Source: an uncultured Eggerthellaceae bacterium (GTDB lineage: Bacteria; Actinomycetota; Coriobacteriia; Coriobacteriales; Eggerthellaceae). Taken from it: 64,000 nt of DNA. The number at the start of each line of letters is the position of its first letter. Position 1 is the stretch's first letter. The notes below the pieces were generated by a model. The model was given only the letters and a program-made list of their open reading frames with translations. It ran no database searches and was not told the DNA's origin. This document shows positions 18,005-25,699 of this stretch, one piece after another. Location: positions 1 to 64,000 of the forward strand of contig CANOIM010000012.1 of NCBI GenBank assembly GCA_947566075.1, in the 5' to 3' direction. The position numbers were made by a program, and so were the translations under genes.

Positions 18005-18111
18005 AAAGGACAACGGGGACGTAGGCTATTGTCCTGTCTTTCAATAGCGGTAATTGAGCTGGCAAGCCTCTTTAGGAAACAGGACAATAGCCTACGTCCC
18101 CGTTGTCCTTT
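18005..18111. repeat. Large dispersed palindrome, copy 1
   Basis: Perfect 33-bp arms (AAAGGACAACGGGGACGTAG... and its complement) enclose a 41-bp loop containing GCAAGCCTCTTTAGG. It begins directly after the kinase stop codon and lies between that gene and the convergent ddl. It probably works as a two-way terminator or RNA stabiliser. Confidence 0.9.
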
Positions 18112-18171
18112 CAAGCTCTGAGAGCCGTTCTAAGGCATGGGTTTACCGTTTTTGGTATCCATACTCAATTA

Positions 18172-19128
18172 TTATGCATTCGCCTTCTCAAAAGCGCTCT
18201 CAATGAGCCGCTCGCAAAGCTCAGGGAAGCTGATCCCTGCCGCCTTCGCCGCATCGGGCAGAAGCGAGGTGGTGGTCATACCGGGAAGCGTGTTCGTCTC
18301 CAATACCCATGGCTCGTGATCTGGGCTGAGGATGAAATCCGTGCGTGATACTCCATGGCACGAGAGGGCATTATGGGCCTCCACGGCCAGCTGTTGGATC
18401 TTCTTCGTATCCTCTTCTGAAAGACGGGCTGGGCAGATGTGCTCAGAGCCGCCCGGCGCGTACTTGGAATCAAAGTCATAGGATTCCGCTTGGGGAATGA
18501 TCTCAATGATGGGGAGGGCTTCGGCGGTGCTCCCTGCTCCCAACACCACAACGGTCAGCTCAGTGCCGGTGATGTACTGTTCGATGAGCGCCGCTGAATC
18601 TATAGCCAAGGCGTCATGGATGGCTTGGGTGAGCGCCGCTTCGCCTTCTACGATGTAGATGCCGAGAGATGACCCTTCTGTGGCCGCTTTGACCACGCAC
18701 TTCTGCCCGAGTTCATTGATGATATCCGCTGCTGAGAAGGTATCTCCTCGGCGGATATACAGAGACTTTGGCGTGGGTACCTCCGCGTGATGATAGAGGA
18801 TCTTCGCTTTCTGCTTATCAATGCTCACTGCGCTGCTGAAGACCCCTGACCCTGTATAAGGGAGGTTGATGGTCTCAAGGAAGCCTTGGATGGTGCCGTC
18901 TTCGCCCCCTTTACCGTGGAGCGCTAAGAAGGCCACGTCGAAAGCGCCTGTGAGGAGGGTTTTGATATCCTCCTCTTTCGCAGGATCAAGCCATTCCACC
19001 TGATATCCCGCCTCTATGAGCGCCGCCAACGCACCCTCTTTGGAAGAGAGGGATATTTCCCGCTCACCACTGGTTCCGCCTGCTATCAGCGCTACCTTGC
19101 AGTCTTGAGGGGCAGGTATATGGAACAT
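18172..19128 (-). CDS. ddl: D-alanine--D-alanine ligase
   Basis: A 318-residue canonical Ddl that makes D-Ala-D-Ala for peptidoglycan. Motifs: GGTSGEREISLSS, HGKGGEDGTIQGFLE, LPYTGSG, the EGSSLG loop, DSKYAPGG, PARL, and LETNTLPGMTTTSLLP with the metal-binding Glu and Asn. ATG 19128 is chosen because the protein then begins right before the conserved KVALIAGG; the longer frame would overlap the divergent rlmN. It is the second Ddl-like gene within 5 kb; this one has all expected residues and is the likely housekeeping enzyme. Confidence 0.9.
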   Translation of the reverse strand: MFHIPAPQDCKVALIAGGTSGEREISLSSKEGALAALIEAGYQVEWLDPAKEEDIKTLLTGAFDVAFLALHGKGGEDGTIQGFLETINLPYTGSGVFSSAVSIDKQKAKILYHHAEVPTPKSLYIRRGDTFSAADIINELGQKCVVKAATEGSSLGIYIVEGEAALTQAIHDALAIDSAALIEQYITGTELTVVVLGAGSTAEALPIIEIIPQAESYDFDSKYAPGGSEHICPARLSEEDTKKIQQLAVEAHNALSCHGVSRTDFILSPDHEPWVLETNTLPGMTTTSLLPDAAKAAGISFPELCERLIESAFEKANA

Positions 19129-19237
19129 ATGTTCTCTTTCTCTCTGGGAATCTATGAGAAGTATAATTGCGAACAGGCCTGTTGTCACTGTGAAGCCCGC
19201 AGGCTGATGCGCTCTTGACTGTGAAATAGGAGTTGAT

Positions 19238-20284
19238 ATGACTGATATTCGAGAGATGGATATCACTGAACTTGAATCTGTTGTAGCGGAATTAGGCGAA
19301 CCGAAGTTCCGGGCCAAGCAGATCTTCGAATGGCTCCATAAGCATACTGTGTCTGACTATGACAAGATGACCAACCTCTCGAAAGCATTGCGTAGCAAGC
19401 TGGCTGAAGCCTATCCTTTATCTGAAGCTGAGCAAGTGCTGGTTGAGAGCTCTGATGATGGCACGCGGAAATACGTGCTTGAGCTTGAGGATGGAGCAAC
19501 AGTTGAGACGGTGGGCATGCCTGTGAGCTTTGACGAGAAGGGTAACCGGATCAAGCGCCTGACCGTATGCTTCTCCTCTCAAGCTGGATGCCCTATGGAA
19601 TGCGCGTTCTGCGCCACAGGCCATGAAGGGTTCCTACGGAACCTCTCTTCGTCTGAGATAGTCGAACAGATAGTGGCGGTGCAAGAGGATTTCAACACCC
19701 CTGTGAGCAATGTGGTTGCCATGGGGCAGGGAGAGCCCTTCTTGAATTACGACAACCTGCTAGGAGCATTGAGGCGGATCAACACTGACCCGGGCTTGAG
19801 GGTAGGGGCTCGGAAGATAACCGTTTCCACCTGTGGGTTGATAGAAGGGATCCAGAGGTTTGGAAGGGAACCAGAACAGTTCCGTCTTGCCGTGTCTCTC
19901 CATTCAGCCCGGCAGCGCACACGGGATCAGCTCATGCCAAAGCTAGCGAATCAGCCCCTGGACCATCTTCAGCAGGCTTTGATCGAGTACAACCATGAAA
20001 GCGGCCGCAGAGTCACCCTGGAATATATGCTCATAGCGGGGATCAATGATTCTGATGCGGAGATGGATGCTTTAGCAGTGTTCTGCGAAGGGATCAACTG
20101 CCATGTGAATATCATCCCCTTCAATCCGGTTGACGGGTTAAGGTTCAAAGCTTCCGGGAGGAGCATGATGCAACATTGGGTCAAGGGACTGTCTGGAGTG
20201 GGCATCCCTGTGAATGTACGGAATTCCCGAGGTGGAGATATCCACGGAGCTTGCGGGCAATTAAAAGAAGTTGGCATGAGATAA
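19238..20284 (+). CDS. rlmN: 23S rRNA (adenine-C2)-methyltransferase RlmN
   Basis: A 348-residue radical-SAM enzyme that methylates A2503 of 23S rRNA (and A37 of some tRNAs) by a ping-pong mechanism. The cluster motif CPMECAFC (CxxxCxxC) is at about residues 119-126, with GQGEP and the AVSLHSA segment following, and GACGQL near the C-terminus with the second catalytic cysteine. AGGAG stands 6 bp before ATG 19238. It is divergent from ddl, with a TATAAT at 19162-19167, and ends in a terminator it shares with parB. Confidence 0.95.
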   Translation: MTDIREMDITELESVVAELGEPKFRAKQIFEWLHKHTVSDYDKMTNLSKALRSKLAEAYPLSEAEQVLVESSDDGTRKYVLELEDGATVETVGMPVSFDEKGNRIKRLTVCFSSQAGCPMECAFCATGHEGFLRNLSSSEIVEQIVAVQEDFNTPVSNVVAMGQGEPFLNYDNLLGALRRINTDPGLRVGARKITVSTCGLIEGIQRFGREPEQFRLAVSLHSARQRTRDQLMPKLANQPLDHLQQALIEYNHESGRRVTLEYMLIAGINDSDAEMDALAVFCEGINCHVNIIPFNPVDGLRFKASGRSMMQHWVKGLSGVGIPVNVRNSRGGDIHGACGQLKEVGMR

Positions 20285-20316
20285 AGAAAGGCCCGCGAAA
20301 GCGGGCCTTTCTTTAT
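20281..20316. terminator. Two-way terminator shared by rlmN and parB
   Basis: A perfect stem AAAGAAAGGCCCGC / GCGGGCCTTTCTTT with a GAAA tetraloop. The A-run before and T-run after make it work in both directions. It overlaps the last codons of both convergent genes. Confidence 0.92.
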
Positions 20317-21479
20317 GATTCGAATCCGGCTGTCATCTCTCTAAAGAGTCTCTCTAATTCCCTATCGTCTTTGAATTCGATCTCTATCTTGTTCTTACCT
20401 TTAGAAGACTTGATCTTCACATTGGTCTCGAAGAGATCTTTGAGAGTCTTTGCTACAGATTTGTATTTCTCAGGAAGCGGTTCTCTCTTAGATGTGTTCT
20501 TATCTCCCTTATTCGAGAGCAACCGTGCAATGGATTCTGTTTCACGAACACTGAGCTTATTCTCGATGATCTTGTTCGTAAGGGACTCACGGCCTTCTTT
20601 AGTGGGAACAGAGAGGATTGCGCGGGCATGACCAGCGGTGATCTTATCTTCAAAGAGCAACTGTTGAGCCTCTTCGGGAAGATCGAGTAAACGAAGGGCA
20701 TTCGCGATGGTCGAACGGCCTTTTGAAACAGCTTGGGCGATATCGGCCTGGGTCATCTTACGCCGTTCCATCAAGCGCCTGTATCCGTAAGCCTCTTCGA
20801 TGGGATTTAAGTCAGAGCGTTGGATATTCTCAATAAGAGCAAGCTCCAGGGCTTTATCATCATCAACGTTCTTGACTTGGATGGGTACTTTCTTTATCCC
20901 AGCTAGTTTAGATGCTTGCCAACGACGCTCACCAGCGATGATTTGGTATTTCCCATCATTAGTTTCACGAACAAGGATTGGTTGAATCAATCCTTCTTTC
21001 TTTATTGAGCTTGAGAGTTCCTCAAGTTCATCTTTCTTGAAGTTCGTGCGTGGCTGGTCTGGATTTGGAACGATGGATTCTATATCAACCTCAGCGATAC
21101 CTTCTTCTTGAGGTTCTTCTTTGGATTGAGACGGTTCGGGTTCCTTAGGTGTTTCACGTGAAACATTCTTCTCGACCGATTTAGGTGCCTGATTGATAGA
21201 TGCGTTTATTAGGTTAGAGTTCTGAGAAGGAGAGGGTTCTTCTTTCACTGAAACAGCTTGATACTCAGAGACAGTCTTTGTAGGGACCGTCTTCTCAACA
21301 GCAACTCTCTCAAAACCACCCGTCTTACCGCTGAGCTTAGCATCTTGATCTGAATAATCTATCTCTTCATTCTCGTTATAAACGATACGTTCCCGCTCTG
21401 TCGTACGAGGCGTAGAAGTAGATCCATTGATCAAGGAATTCAACCCTCTACCAAGACCACCACGATTATTCTTAGCCAC
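20313..21479 (-). CDS. parB: Chromosome partition protein ParB
   Basis: A 388-residue centromere-binding CTPase. The N-terminus GGLGRGLNSLI is the ParA-activating region; a long polar, low-complexity segment (residues about 20-130) follows; then the ParB core with NPDQPRTNF, the GERRW CTP-binding box and a helix-turn-helix (MTQADIAQAVSKGRSTIANALRLL in part), and a C-terminal dimer domain. The pre-core linker is longer than usual. A perfect parS lies inside its own coding sequence at 21150-21165. Its start overlaps the end of parA by 8 bp. Confidence 0.95.
   Translation of the reverse strand: MAKNNRGGLGRGLNSLINGSTSTPRTTERERIVYNENEEIDYSDQDAKLSGKTGGFERVAVEKTVPTKTVSEYQAVSVKEEPSPSQNSNLINASINQAPKSVEKNVSRETPKEPEPSQSKEEPQEEGIAEVDIESIVPNPDQPRTNFKKDELEELSSSIKKEGLIQPILVRETNDGKYQIIAGERRWQASKLAGIKKVPIQVKNVDDDKALELALIENIQRSDLNPIEEAYGYRRLMERRKMTQADIAQAVSKGRSTIANALRLLDLPEEAQQLLFEDKITAGHARAILSVPTKEGRESLTNKIIENKLSVRETESIARLLSNKGDKNTSKREPLPEKYKSVAKTLKDLFETNVKIKSSKGKNKIEIEFKDDRELERLFREMTAGFES
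21150..21165. promoter_or_regulatory. parS site 1 (inside parB)
   Basis: A perfect TGTTTCACGTGAAACA, the consensus binding site of ParB. It encodes part of the NVSRET segment in the ParB linker. Confidence 0.92.
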
Positions 21480-22407
21480 GCTCGATCACTTCCTTTGCGA
21501 GTTCTTGATAACAGATAGCTCCTTTTCCATGGGGATCGTATTCGGTAATAGGCATACCGAAGCTAGGAGCCTCTGATAATTTCACTGTACGAGGGATCAG
21601 TGTATTGAAAACGAGTTTTCCGAAGTACCCTTGAACCTCTTCTACTACCTGCCTTGAGAGCGTTGTGCGATTATCGTACATAGTCAACAGCACACCAAAG
21701 ATATCAAGAGTAGGATTCAGGCGAGTTTTGACACGTTTCATTGATTCAAGAAGTTTTGTCACACCTTCCAATGCATAGAACTCACATTGAATAGGAATAA
21801 GGAGTTTGTCAGCCGCAACAAGAGCGTTGATCGTAAGAAGTCCTAAGGAAGGGGGACAGTCGATGAGGATGTAATCATACTTTCCCCTTACTGCACCCAC
21901 AGCTTCTTTAAGACGATTTTCCCGAGCCATTTCTGATACCAGCTCGACCTCAGCTCCTGCAAGGTTGATGGTGGCAGGAACGATATCAAGGTCAGGGTAG
22001 ATATCAGGGATGATGGCATCTTCAATAGAAACGTCATTGAGAAGCACATCATAAATACAGTTCTTCACGAGCGTCTTCTCTATTCCAAGCCCGCTTGAAG
22101 AGTTCCCTTGAGGGTCGAGATCAACCAAGAGGACTTGCTTACCGTTCTCTCCGAGAGCAGCTGCTAGGTTGATGGCTGTTGTAGATTTCCCCACACCGCC
22201 TTTTTGATTGATCACTGCAATAATGCGTGTTTGACCTATGACATGATCAACCGGTTTCTTATCACGGTAAGTCTTAAGAGTCTTCACATCCATCTGGTCT
22301 TCAATGGGAGGAACGACATCTCGGATGACGACTTCGGCATTTTCGATATCGAATTCATCGATGGGGGACGTTTGATGCTGAGTTTGATTATCATTGTATT
22401 GGTTCAC
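21472..22407 (-). CDS. parA: Chromosome partition ATPase ParA (Soj type)
   Basis: A 311-residue deviant-Walker ATPase that segregates ParB-parS complexes over the nucleoid. The fold starts with IIAVINQKGGVGKSTT (Walker A with the signature lysine), then VDLDPQGNSSSGLG, and DCPPSLGLLT (Walker B). An acidic 70-residue N-terminal extension precedes the domain. The start is GTG 22407, since AAAGGAG lies 9 bp upstream; a longer frame to 22611 would read through a parS site and the rsmG start region and is rejected. It overlaps parB by 8 bp and they form one operon. Confidence 0.93.
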   Translation of the reverse strand: MNQYNDNQTQHQTSPIDEFDIENAEVVIRDVVPPIEDQMDVKTLKTYRDKKPVDHVIGQTRIIAVINQKGGVGKSTTAINLAAALGENGKQVLLVDLDPQGNSSSGLGIEKTLVKNCIYDVLLNDVSIEDAIIPDIYPDLDIVPATINLAGAEVELVSEMARENRLKEAVGAVRGKYDYILIDCPPSLGLLTINALVAADKLLIPIQCEFYALEGVTKLLESMKRVKTRLNPTLDIFGVLLTMYDNRTTLSRQVVEEVQGYFGKLVFNTLIPRTVKLSEAPSFGMPITEYDPHGKGAICYQELAKEVIERG

Positions 22408-22461
22408 CGATCGCTCTCCTTTCAGTTGGCGGTGAGTATAGCAAATATGAACCAGGGTGAG

Positions 22462-22477
22462 TGTTTCACGTGAAACA
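22462..22477. promoter_or_regulatory. parS site 2 (parA-rsmG divergent gap)
   Basis: A perfect TGTTTCACGTGAAACA in the 90-bp gap between the divergent parA and rsmG genes, where ParB binding could also affect both promoters. Confidence 0.93.
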
Positions 22478-22497
22478 CTCATGGTAAGAGGAGCACT

Positions 22498-23160
22498 ATG
22501 ATGAACAATACAGATGAATTGCTTGAGAAGTATCTCGATGAGATCATTGAAACCAATGAACGAATCAACCTGACTAGGATAACAGATAAGCAAGAAGGAA
22601 AGCTTCTTCATTTAGAGGATTCCCTTGCTGTGATCGAGGAAATGAATGAAGCTCCTGAAGGCTTTTATGGAGATATGGGTTCTGGAGGAGGATTTCCAGG
22701 TGTTCCTTTAGGAGTGATAACTCAAAGAGAAACCCTTTTGATCGATTCAGTTAAGAAGAAGATGACAGCCATAGAGGCGATCCTCACCAAACTCAACTTA
22801 GATGGGAATATCTCTACCTATAGTGGGCGAATAGAGGAGCTTTCCCAGGAACGAAGAGGGGAATTCTCAGTTCTTACTGCGCGAGCATTAAGCTCTCTTC
22901 CATCATTGATCGAATTGGCTTCACCTTTGCTCTGTGATCAGGGACATTTGATCTGTTTGAAAGCGAACGTAGACCCTTCTGAGTTAGAAGCAGCTCAATC
23001 TATACGGGATAAGACGGGTATGCGCTTGATCAAAGATAGAGAATACGATCTGAGTGATGGCAAAACCCACCGCAGGGTTCTTGTCTTCGAAAAGTACCAG
23101 GAACCGACCCTTTCCCTACCGCGTCGAACTGGTATGGCCCAAAAGCGGCCCCTTCATTAA
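22498..23160 (+). CDS. rsmG: 16S rRNA (guanine-N7)-methyltransferase RsmG
   Basis: A 220-residue class I methyltransferase that modifies G527 of 16S rRNA. The SAM-binding GDMGSGGGFPGVPL motif is at about residues 59-72, LLIDSVKKKM at 80, and the C-terminal basic PRRTGMAQKRPL segment is typical. AGAGGAG precedes a tandem ATGATG start. It is the only gene of this block on the plus strand: rsmG is usually co-oriented with jag and parA, so it seems inverted here. It is divergent from parA and convergent with jag; a large palindrome follows its stop codon at once. Confidence 0.93.
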   Translation: MMNNTDELLEKYLDEIIETNERINLTRITDKQEGKLLHLEDSLAVIEEMNEAPEGFYGDMGSGGGFPGVPLGVITQRETLLIDSVKKKMTAIEAILTKLNLDGNISTYSGRIEELSQERRGEFSVLTARALSSLPSLIELASPLLCDQGHLICLKANVDPSELEAAQSIRDKTGMRLIKDREYDLSDGKTHRRVLVFEKYQEPTLSLPRRTGMAQKRPLH

Positions 23161-23161
23161 C

Positions 23162-23265
23162 GGGACAACGGGGACGTAGGCTATTGTCCTGTTTTCTGAT
23201 TGTAATAACTGAGCAACAAGCCTCTTTAGGAAAAACAGGACAATAGCCTACGTCCCCGTTGTCCC
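23162..23265. repeat. Large dispersed palindrome, copy 2
   Basis: Perfect 34-bp arms around a 36-bp loop with the same core as copy 1 (CAAGCCTCTTTAGGA). It fills the gap between the convergent rsmG and jag genes, beginning 1 bp after the rsmG stop. Confidence 0.9.
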
Positions 23266-23295
23266 TAGAGGTGAAATACACCCTAATGAATCAAT

Positions 23296-23799
23296 CTAAA
23301 GAGGAATAACCACTACGTGTCGTTCTGAACCTTCACCTTCTGATTCAGTCTCTACCTTCGGATCATCTTTAAGAGCAATATGCACAAGGCGACGCTCATA
23401 GGGTGTCATCGGGCGCATAGGAATGCTCCGGCCTTGAGATACAGCACGACGGGCTGTGGAATGAGCGATGCTCTCGATCTTCTCCCGCTGACGGCTCTTA
23501 TAGCCTTCAACATCCACGACCACTGGGTAGCGGAACCCGAGTTTACGGTAATCAATAGCAGATACGATGAATTGAAGAGCATCAAGGGTTCTACCATACC
23601 GGCCGATGAGCACAGCAAGATCATCACCGGTGATATCGAGGATCAACTCCCCTTCGTCACCCTCATATTCATCAATGGTGACTTCTCCAACATTGAAGTG
23701 CTCAAGGATCCCTTGAAGGGTTTCAATAGCTACATCAGCTATCTGATCAAGATCTACTTCTTCACTCTCTTGCTCAGTCTCAATGATTTCTTCACTCAT
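23296..23799 (-). CDS. jag: Jag/KhpB RNA-binding protein
   Basis: A 167-residue KH-R3H protein. The acidic N-terminus is followed by a KH domain with GRYGRTLDALQ and an R3H domain (MTPYERRLVHIAL ... GSERHVVV). The family binds RNA and influences cell elongation and membrane protein insertion. ATG 23799 is preferred to ATG 23811 because GGAGG lies 7 bp before it. It follows yidC, with a parS in the 28-bp gap. Confidence 0.92.
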   Translation of the reverse strand: MSEEIIETEQESEEVDLDQIADVAIETLQGILEHFNVGEVTIDEYEGDEGELILDITGDDLAVLIGRYGRTLDALQFIVSAIDYRKLGFRYPVVVDVEGYKSRQREKIESIAHSTARRAVSQGRSIPMRPMTPYERRLVHIALKDDPKVETESEGEGSERHVVVIPL

Positions 23800-23810
23800 G
23801 ATAGCCTCCA

Positions 23811-23826
23811 TGTTTCACGTGAAACA
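23811..23826. promoter_or_regulatory. parS site 3 (between yidC and jag)
   Basis: A perfect TGTTTCACGTGAAACA right after the yidC stop and just upstream of jag. Confidence 0.93.
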
Positions 23827-23827
23827 A

Positions 23828-24604
23828 TCAACGCTTCTTTGTCGGACGCTTCTTCTTTTCTTTACGAACGACATCAACCTCAACAGGCTTAGCGACCAAA
23901 GCCTTCTCAGCTTCTTCTTCCTCTTCTTGTTTCCGGCAACGGCGGAGGGTGAATTGATTCTGGCCGATACCGATCAAAGAGGAAACACCCCAGAAGAGGA
24001 GAACACCAGCTGGTGAACTCCAAGAGATCCAAAGCATGAATAAGCTCATGACCACTGCCATGATCAAAGTCTGATTACGCTGTTTACTGTCTTTGCTCTT
24101 GAGCTGCTGCTGGATCATAGGGAAGAAAGTAGCTCCTGCAAAGATGAGCATAAGGATCAAATAGGGAACAAATGTTCCTATACCCTGGCCCAAGGCCCCC
24201 GAGGGAGTTTCAGTGAGATTAGGGACAAGATGATAGAAAGAGAAATTCTGAACCTCAGCCCTATCTCCCATCTCCCGTAGTACCTGGAAGAGGGCAATGA
24301 AGATAGGCATCTGCAGCAACATAGGAAGACAACCAGCAAGAGGGTTGAATTTTGCTTCGGCATAGAGCTTCTGAGTCTCTTGTCCGAGCCTTACCTGATC
24401 CCCCGCATATTTCTCCTGCAGCTTGGCGATCTGCGGTTGGATCTTCTGCATCTTATAGTTCGACTTCGCCTGCTTATGCATCAAAGGCGCGACGATGATA
24501 CGGAAGATGACCGTGATGATGATGATAGCGAGACCCCAGTCACCAACTAACCCATGGAAGAAGTTGATGATCTGGAAGATCCAATCCTTGAATACATCCC
24601 ACAT
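23828..24604 (-). CDS. yidC: Membrane protein insertase YidC/OxaI
   Basis: A 258-residue insertase that places proteins into the membrane with or without Sec. It has a short N-terminal hydrophobic segment, the catalytic-groove arginine in VIFRIIVAPL, a cytoplasmic helical hairpin (KMQKIQPQIAKLQEKY), three further membrane spans, and a basic C-terminal tail ending KKKKRPTKKR, which can contact ribosomes. There is no lipoprotein signal. It lies 4 bp after yidD in the rpmH operon. Confidence 0.95.
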   Translation of the reverse strand: MWDVFKDWIFQIINFFHGLVGDWGLAIIIITVIFRIIVAPLMHKQAKSNYKMQKIQPQIAKLQEKYAGDQVRLGQETQKLYAEAKFNPLAGCLPMLLQMPIFIALFQVLREMGDRAEVQNFSFYHLVPNLTETPSGALGQGIGTFVPYLILMLIFAGATFFPMIQQQLKSKDSKQRNQTLIMAVVMSLFMLWISWSSPAGVLLFWGVSSLIGIGQNQFTLRRCRKQEEEEEAEKALVAKPVEVDVVRKEKKKRPTKKR

Positions 24605-24608
24605 ATAG

Positions 24609-24917
24609 CTAGTCCACCTCTTTAGTCCTATGGCTCATAGGATAGACCTCCGGAACTGGATCATACCCATAAGGCCCTCCTGGTCGGCACCGAAGGATGC
24701 GCTTGATCGTAAGAACGAACCCCCTTCGGAAGCCAAAGCGCTTGAAAGCATTGAGACCATATTCCGAACAGCTTGGAATGAATCTACAGCTTGAAGGAAG
24801 CAAAGGGGATATGAGTGCTCTATAAAGAGCGATCAAACCGATGGCGATATACGTTGGTATACGTTTGAGATATACCGTGATCTGCTTGATCGTACCTTTA
24901 TGATTTCCCATTGACAT
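24609..24917 (-). CDS. yidD: Membrane protein insertion efficiency factor YidD
   Basis: A 102-residue YidD with the family's three cysteines (SSCRFIPSCSEYG ... RCRPGG) and an amphipathic N-terminal helix. It assists YidC-mediated insertion. The usual length is 70-90; about 20 extra residues stand at the N-terminus. The start overlaps rnpA by 20 bp; ATG 24911 is an alternative. Confidence 0.92.
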   Translation of the reverse strand: MSMGNHKGTIKQITVYLKRIPTYIAIGLIALYRALISPLLPSSCRFIPSCSEYGLNAFKRFGFRRGFVLTIKRILRCRPGGPYGYDPVPEVYPMSHRTKEVD

Positions 24918-25233
24918 TCTTCAAGGTCTTATCGCACGCTGAGAGCACTTTACTATAAGAATCATTCAGGATTCCCGACTTAGCGATAAATAAGACGTCG
25001 TAGTTCTTCCAATCCCCTTCTAAATGCCGATACAGTTCCCTTAATCTTCTCTTTGCAGCATTCCTCCACACTGCGTTACCGTGCTTCTTTCCTGCAATAA
25101 AAGCAACACGACCTTCACGGTCGTGTTCAACGATGGGTTCATCATTGATCATCACCGTGATGAACCTATTTGAAAGACGCTTACCCTGAGAGAAGATGAT
25201 TGATATCTCCTCATTGGATTTGATCGTCTTCAA
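24898..25233 (-). CDS. rnpA: Ribonuclease P protein component
   Basis: A 111-residue basic protein that binds RNase P RNA for tRNA 5'-end processing. The RNR motif (NAVWRNAAKRRLREL) is clear at about residues 53-67, followed by YDVLFIAKSG. It begins 9 bp after rpmH and overlaps yidD. Confidence 0.93.
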   Translation of the reverse strand: MKTIKSNEEISIIFSQGKRLSNRFITVMINDEPIVEHDREGRVAFIAGKKHGNAVWRNAAKRRLRELYRHLEGDWKNYDVLFIAKSGILNDSYSKVLSACDKTLKNVNGKS

Positions 25234-25242
25234 AGGTTGGGT

Positions 25243-25377
25243 CTAGACGCAGAGACGCTTGCGTCCTTTAGCACGTCTCCGAGCCAGAACGGCACGCCCA
25301 CCCTTAGTGGACATACGAGCACGAAAACCATGGGTCTTAGCACGCTTGCGCTTATTAGGTTGATAGGTACGCTTCAT
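25243..25377 (-). CDS. rpmH: 50S ribosomal protein L34
   Basis: A 44-residue protein starting MKRTYQPNKRKRAKTHGFR and ending GRKRLCV, a nearly invariant family. Start ATG 25377, stop 25243. First gene of the rpmH-rnpA-yidD-yidC-jag cluster. Confidence 0.97.
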   Translation of the reverse strand: MKRTYQPNKRKRAKTHGFRARMSTKGGRAVLARRRAKGRKRLCV

Positions 25378-25699
25378 CAGTAAATCCTTCTTCTAGAAAT
25401 AGAGGCAAGTGACTGAGAAGTATACCGCGGAGTTCGGGCATGTCAATCATCAATTCGTTGTTTTGCATTTCTAGGGTGGCGAAGAAGATATCCCCTTGAA
25501 TGCGCCTGGCTAGATGTTTTGAAAATCATCATAGTAATAAGGACGGTTGAAATGAGGAAATCTTCAAAATCCACAGGTCAACGCGGAAAAAGAACTCCAT
25601 ATTCAACGTGAATAACTTGTCTTGAGATTCAACACCGTAAAGAACCTGCAGATACAGAATGAACAGATGATCAATAGGTTAAGAACCGTGAATACGGAG
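25378..25699. other. AT-rich gap between dnaA and rpmH
   Basis: A 322-bp gap without a gene, in the dnaA to rpmH direction. It must hold the rpmH promoter. One DnaA-box-like TGTGGATTTT is seen near 25565-25574 (minus strand). I judge it a weaker origin candidate than 28142-28777. Confidence 0.5.

Noticed and set aside
22408..22611. Upstream extension of parA
   Set aside because: It would read through a parS site and overlap the rsmG start; GTG 22407 has a proper AAAGGAG.
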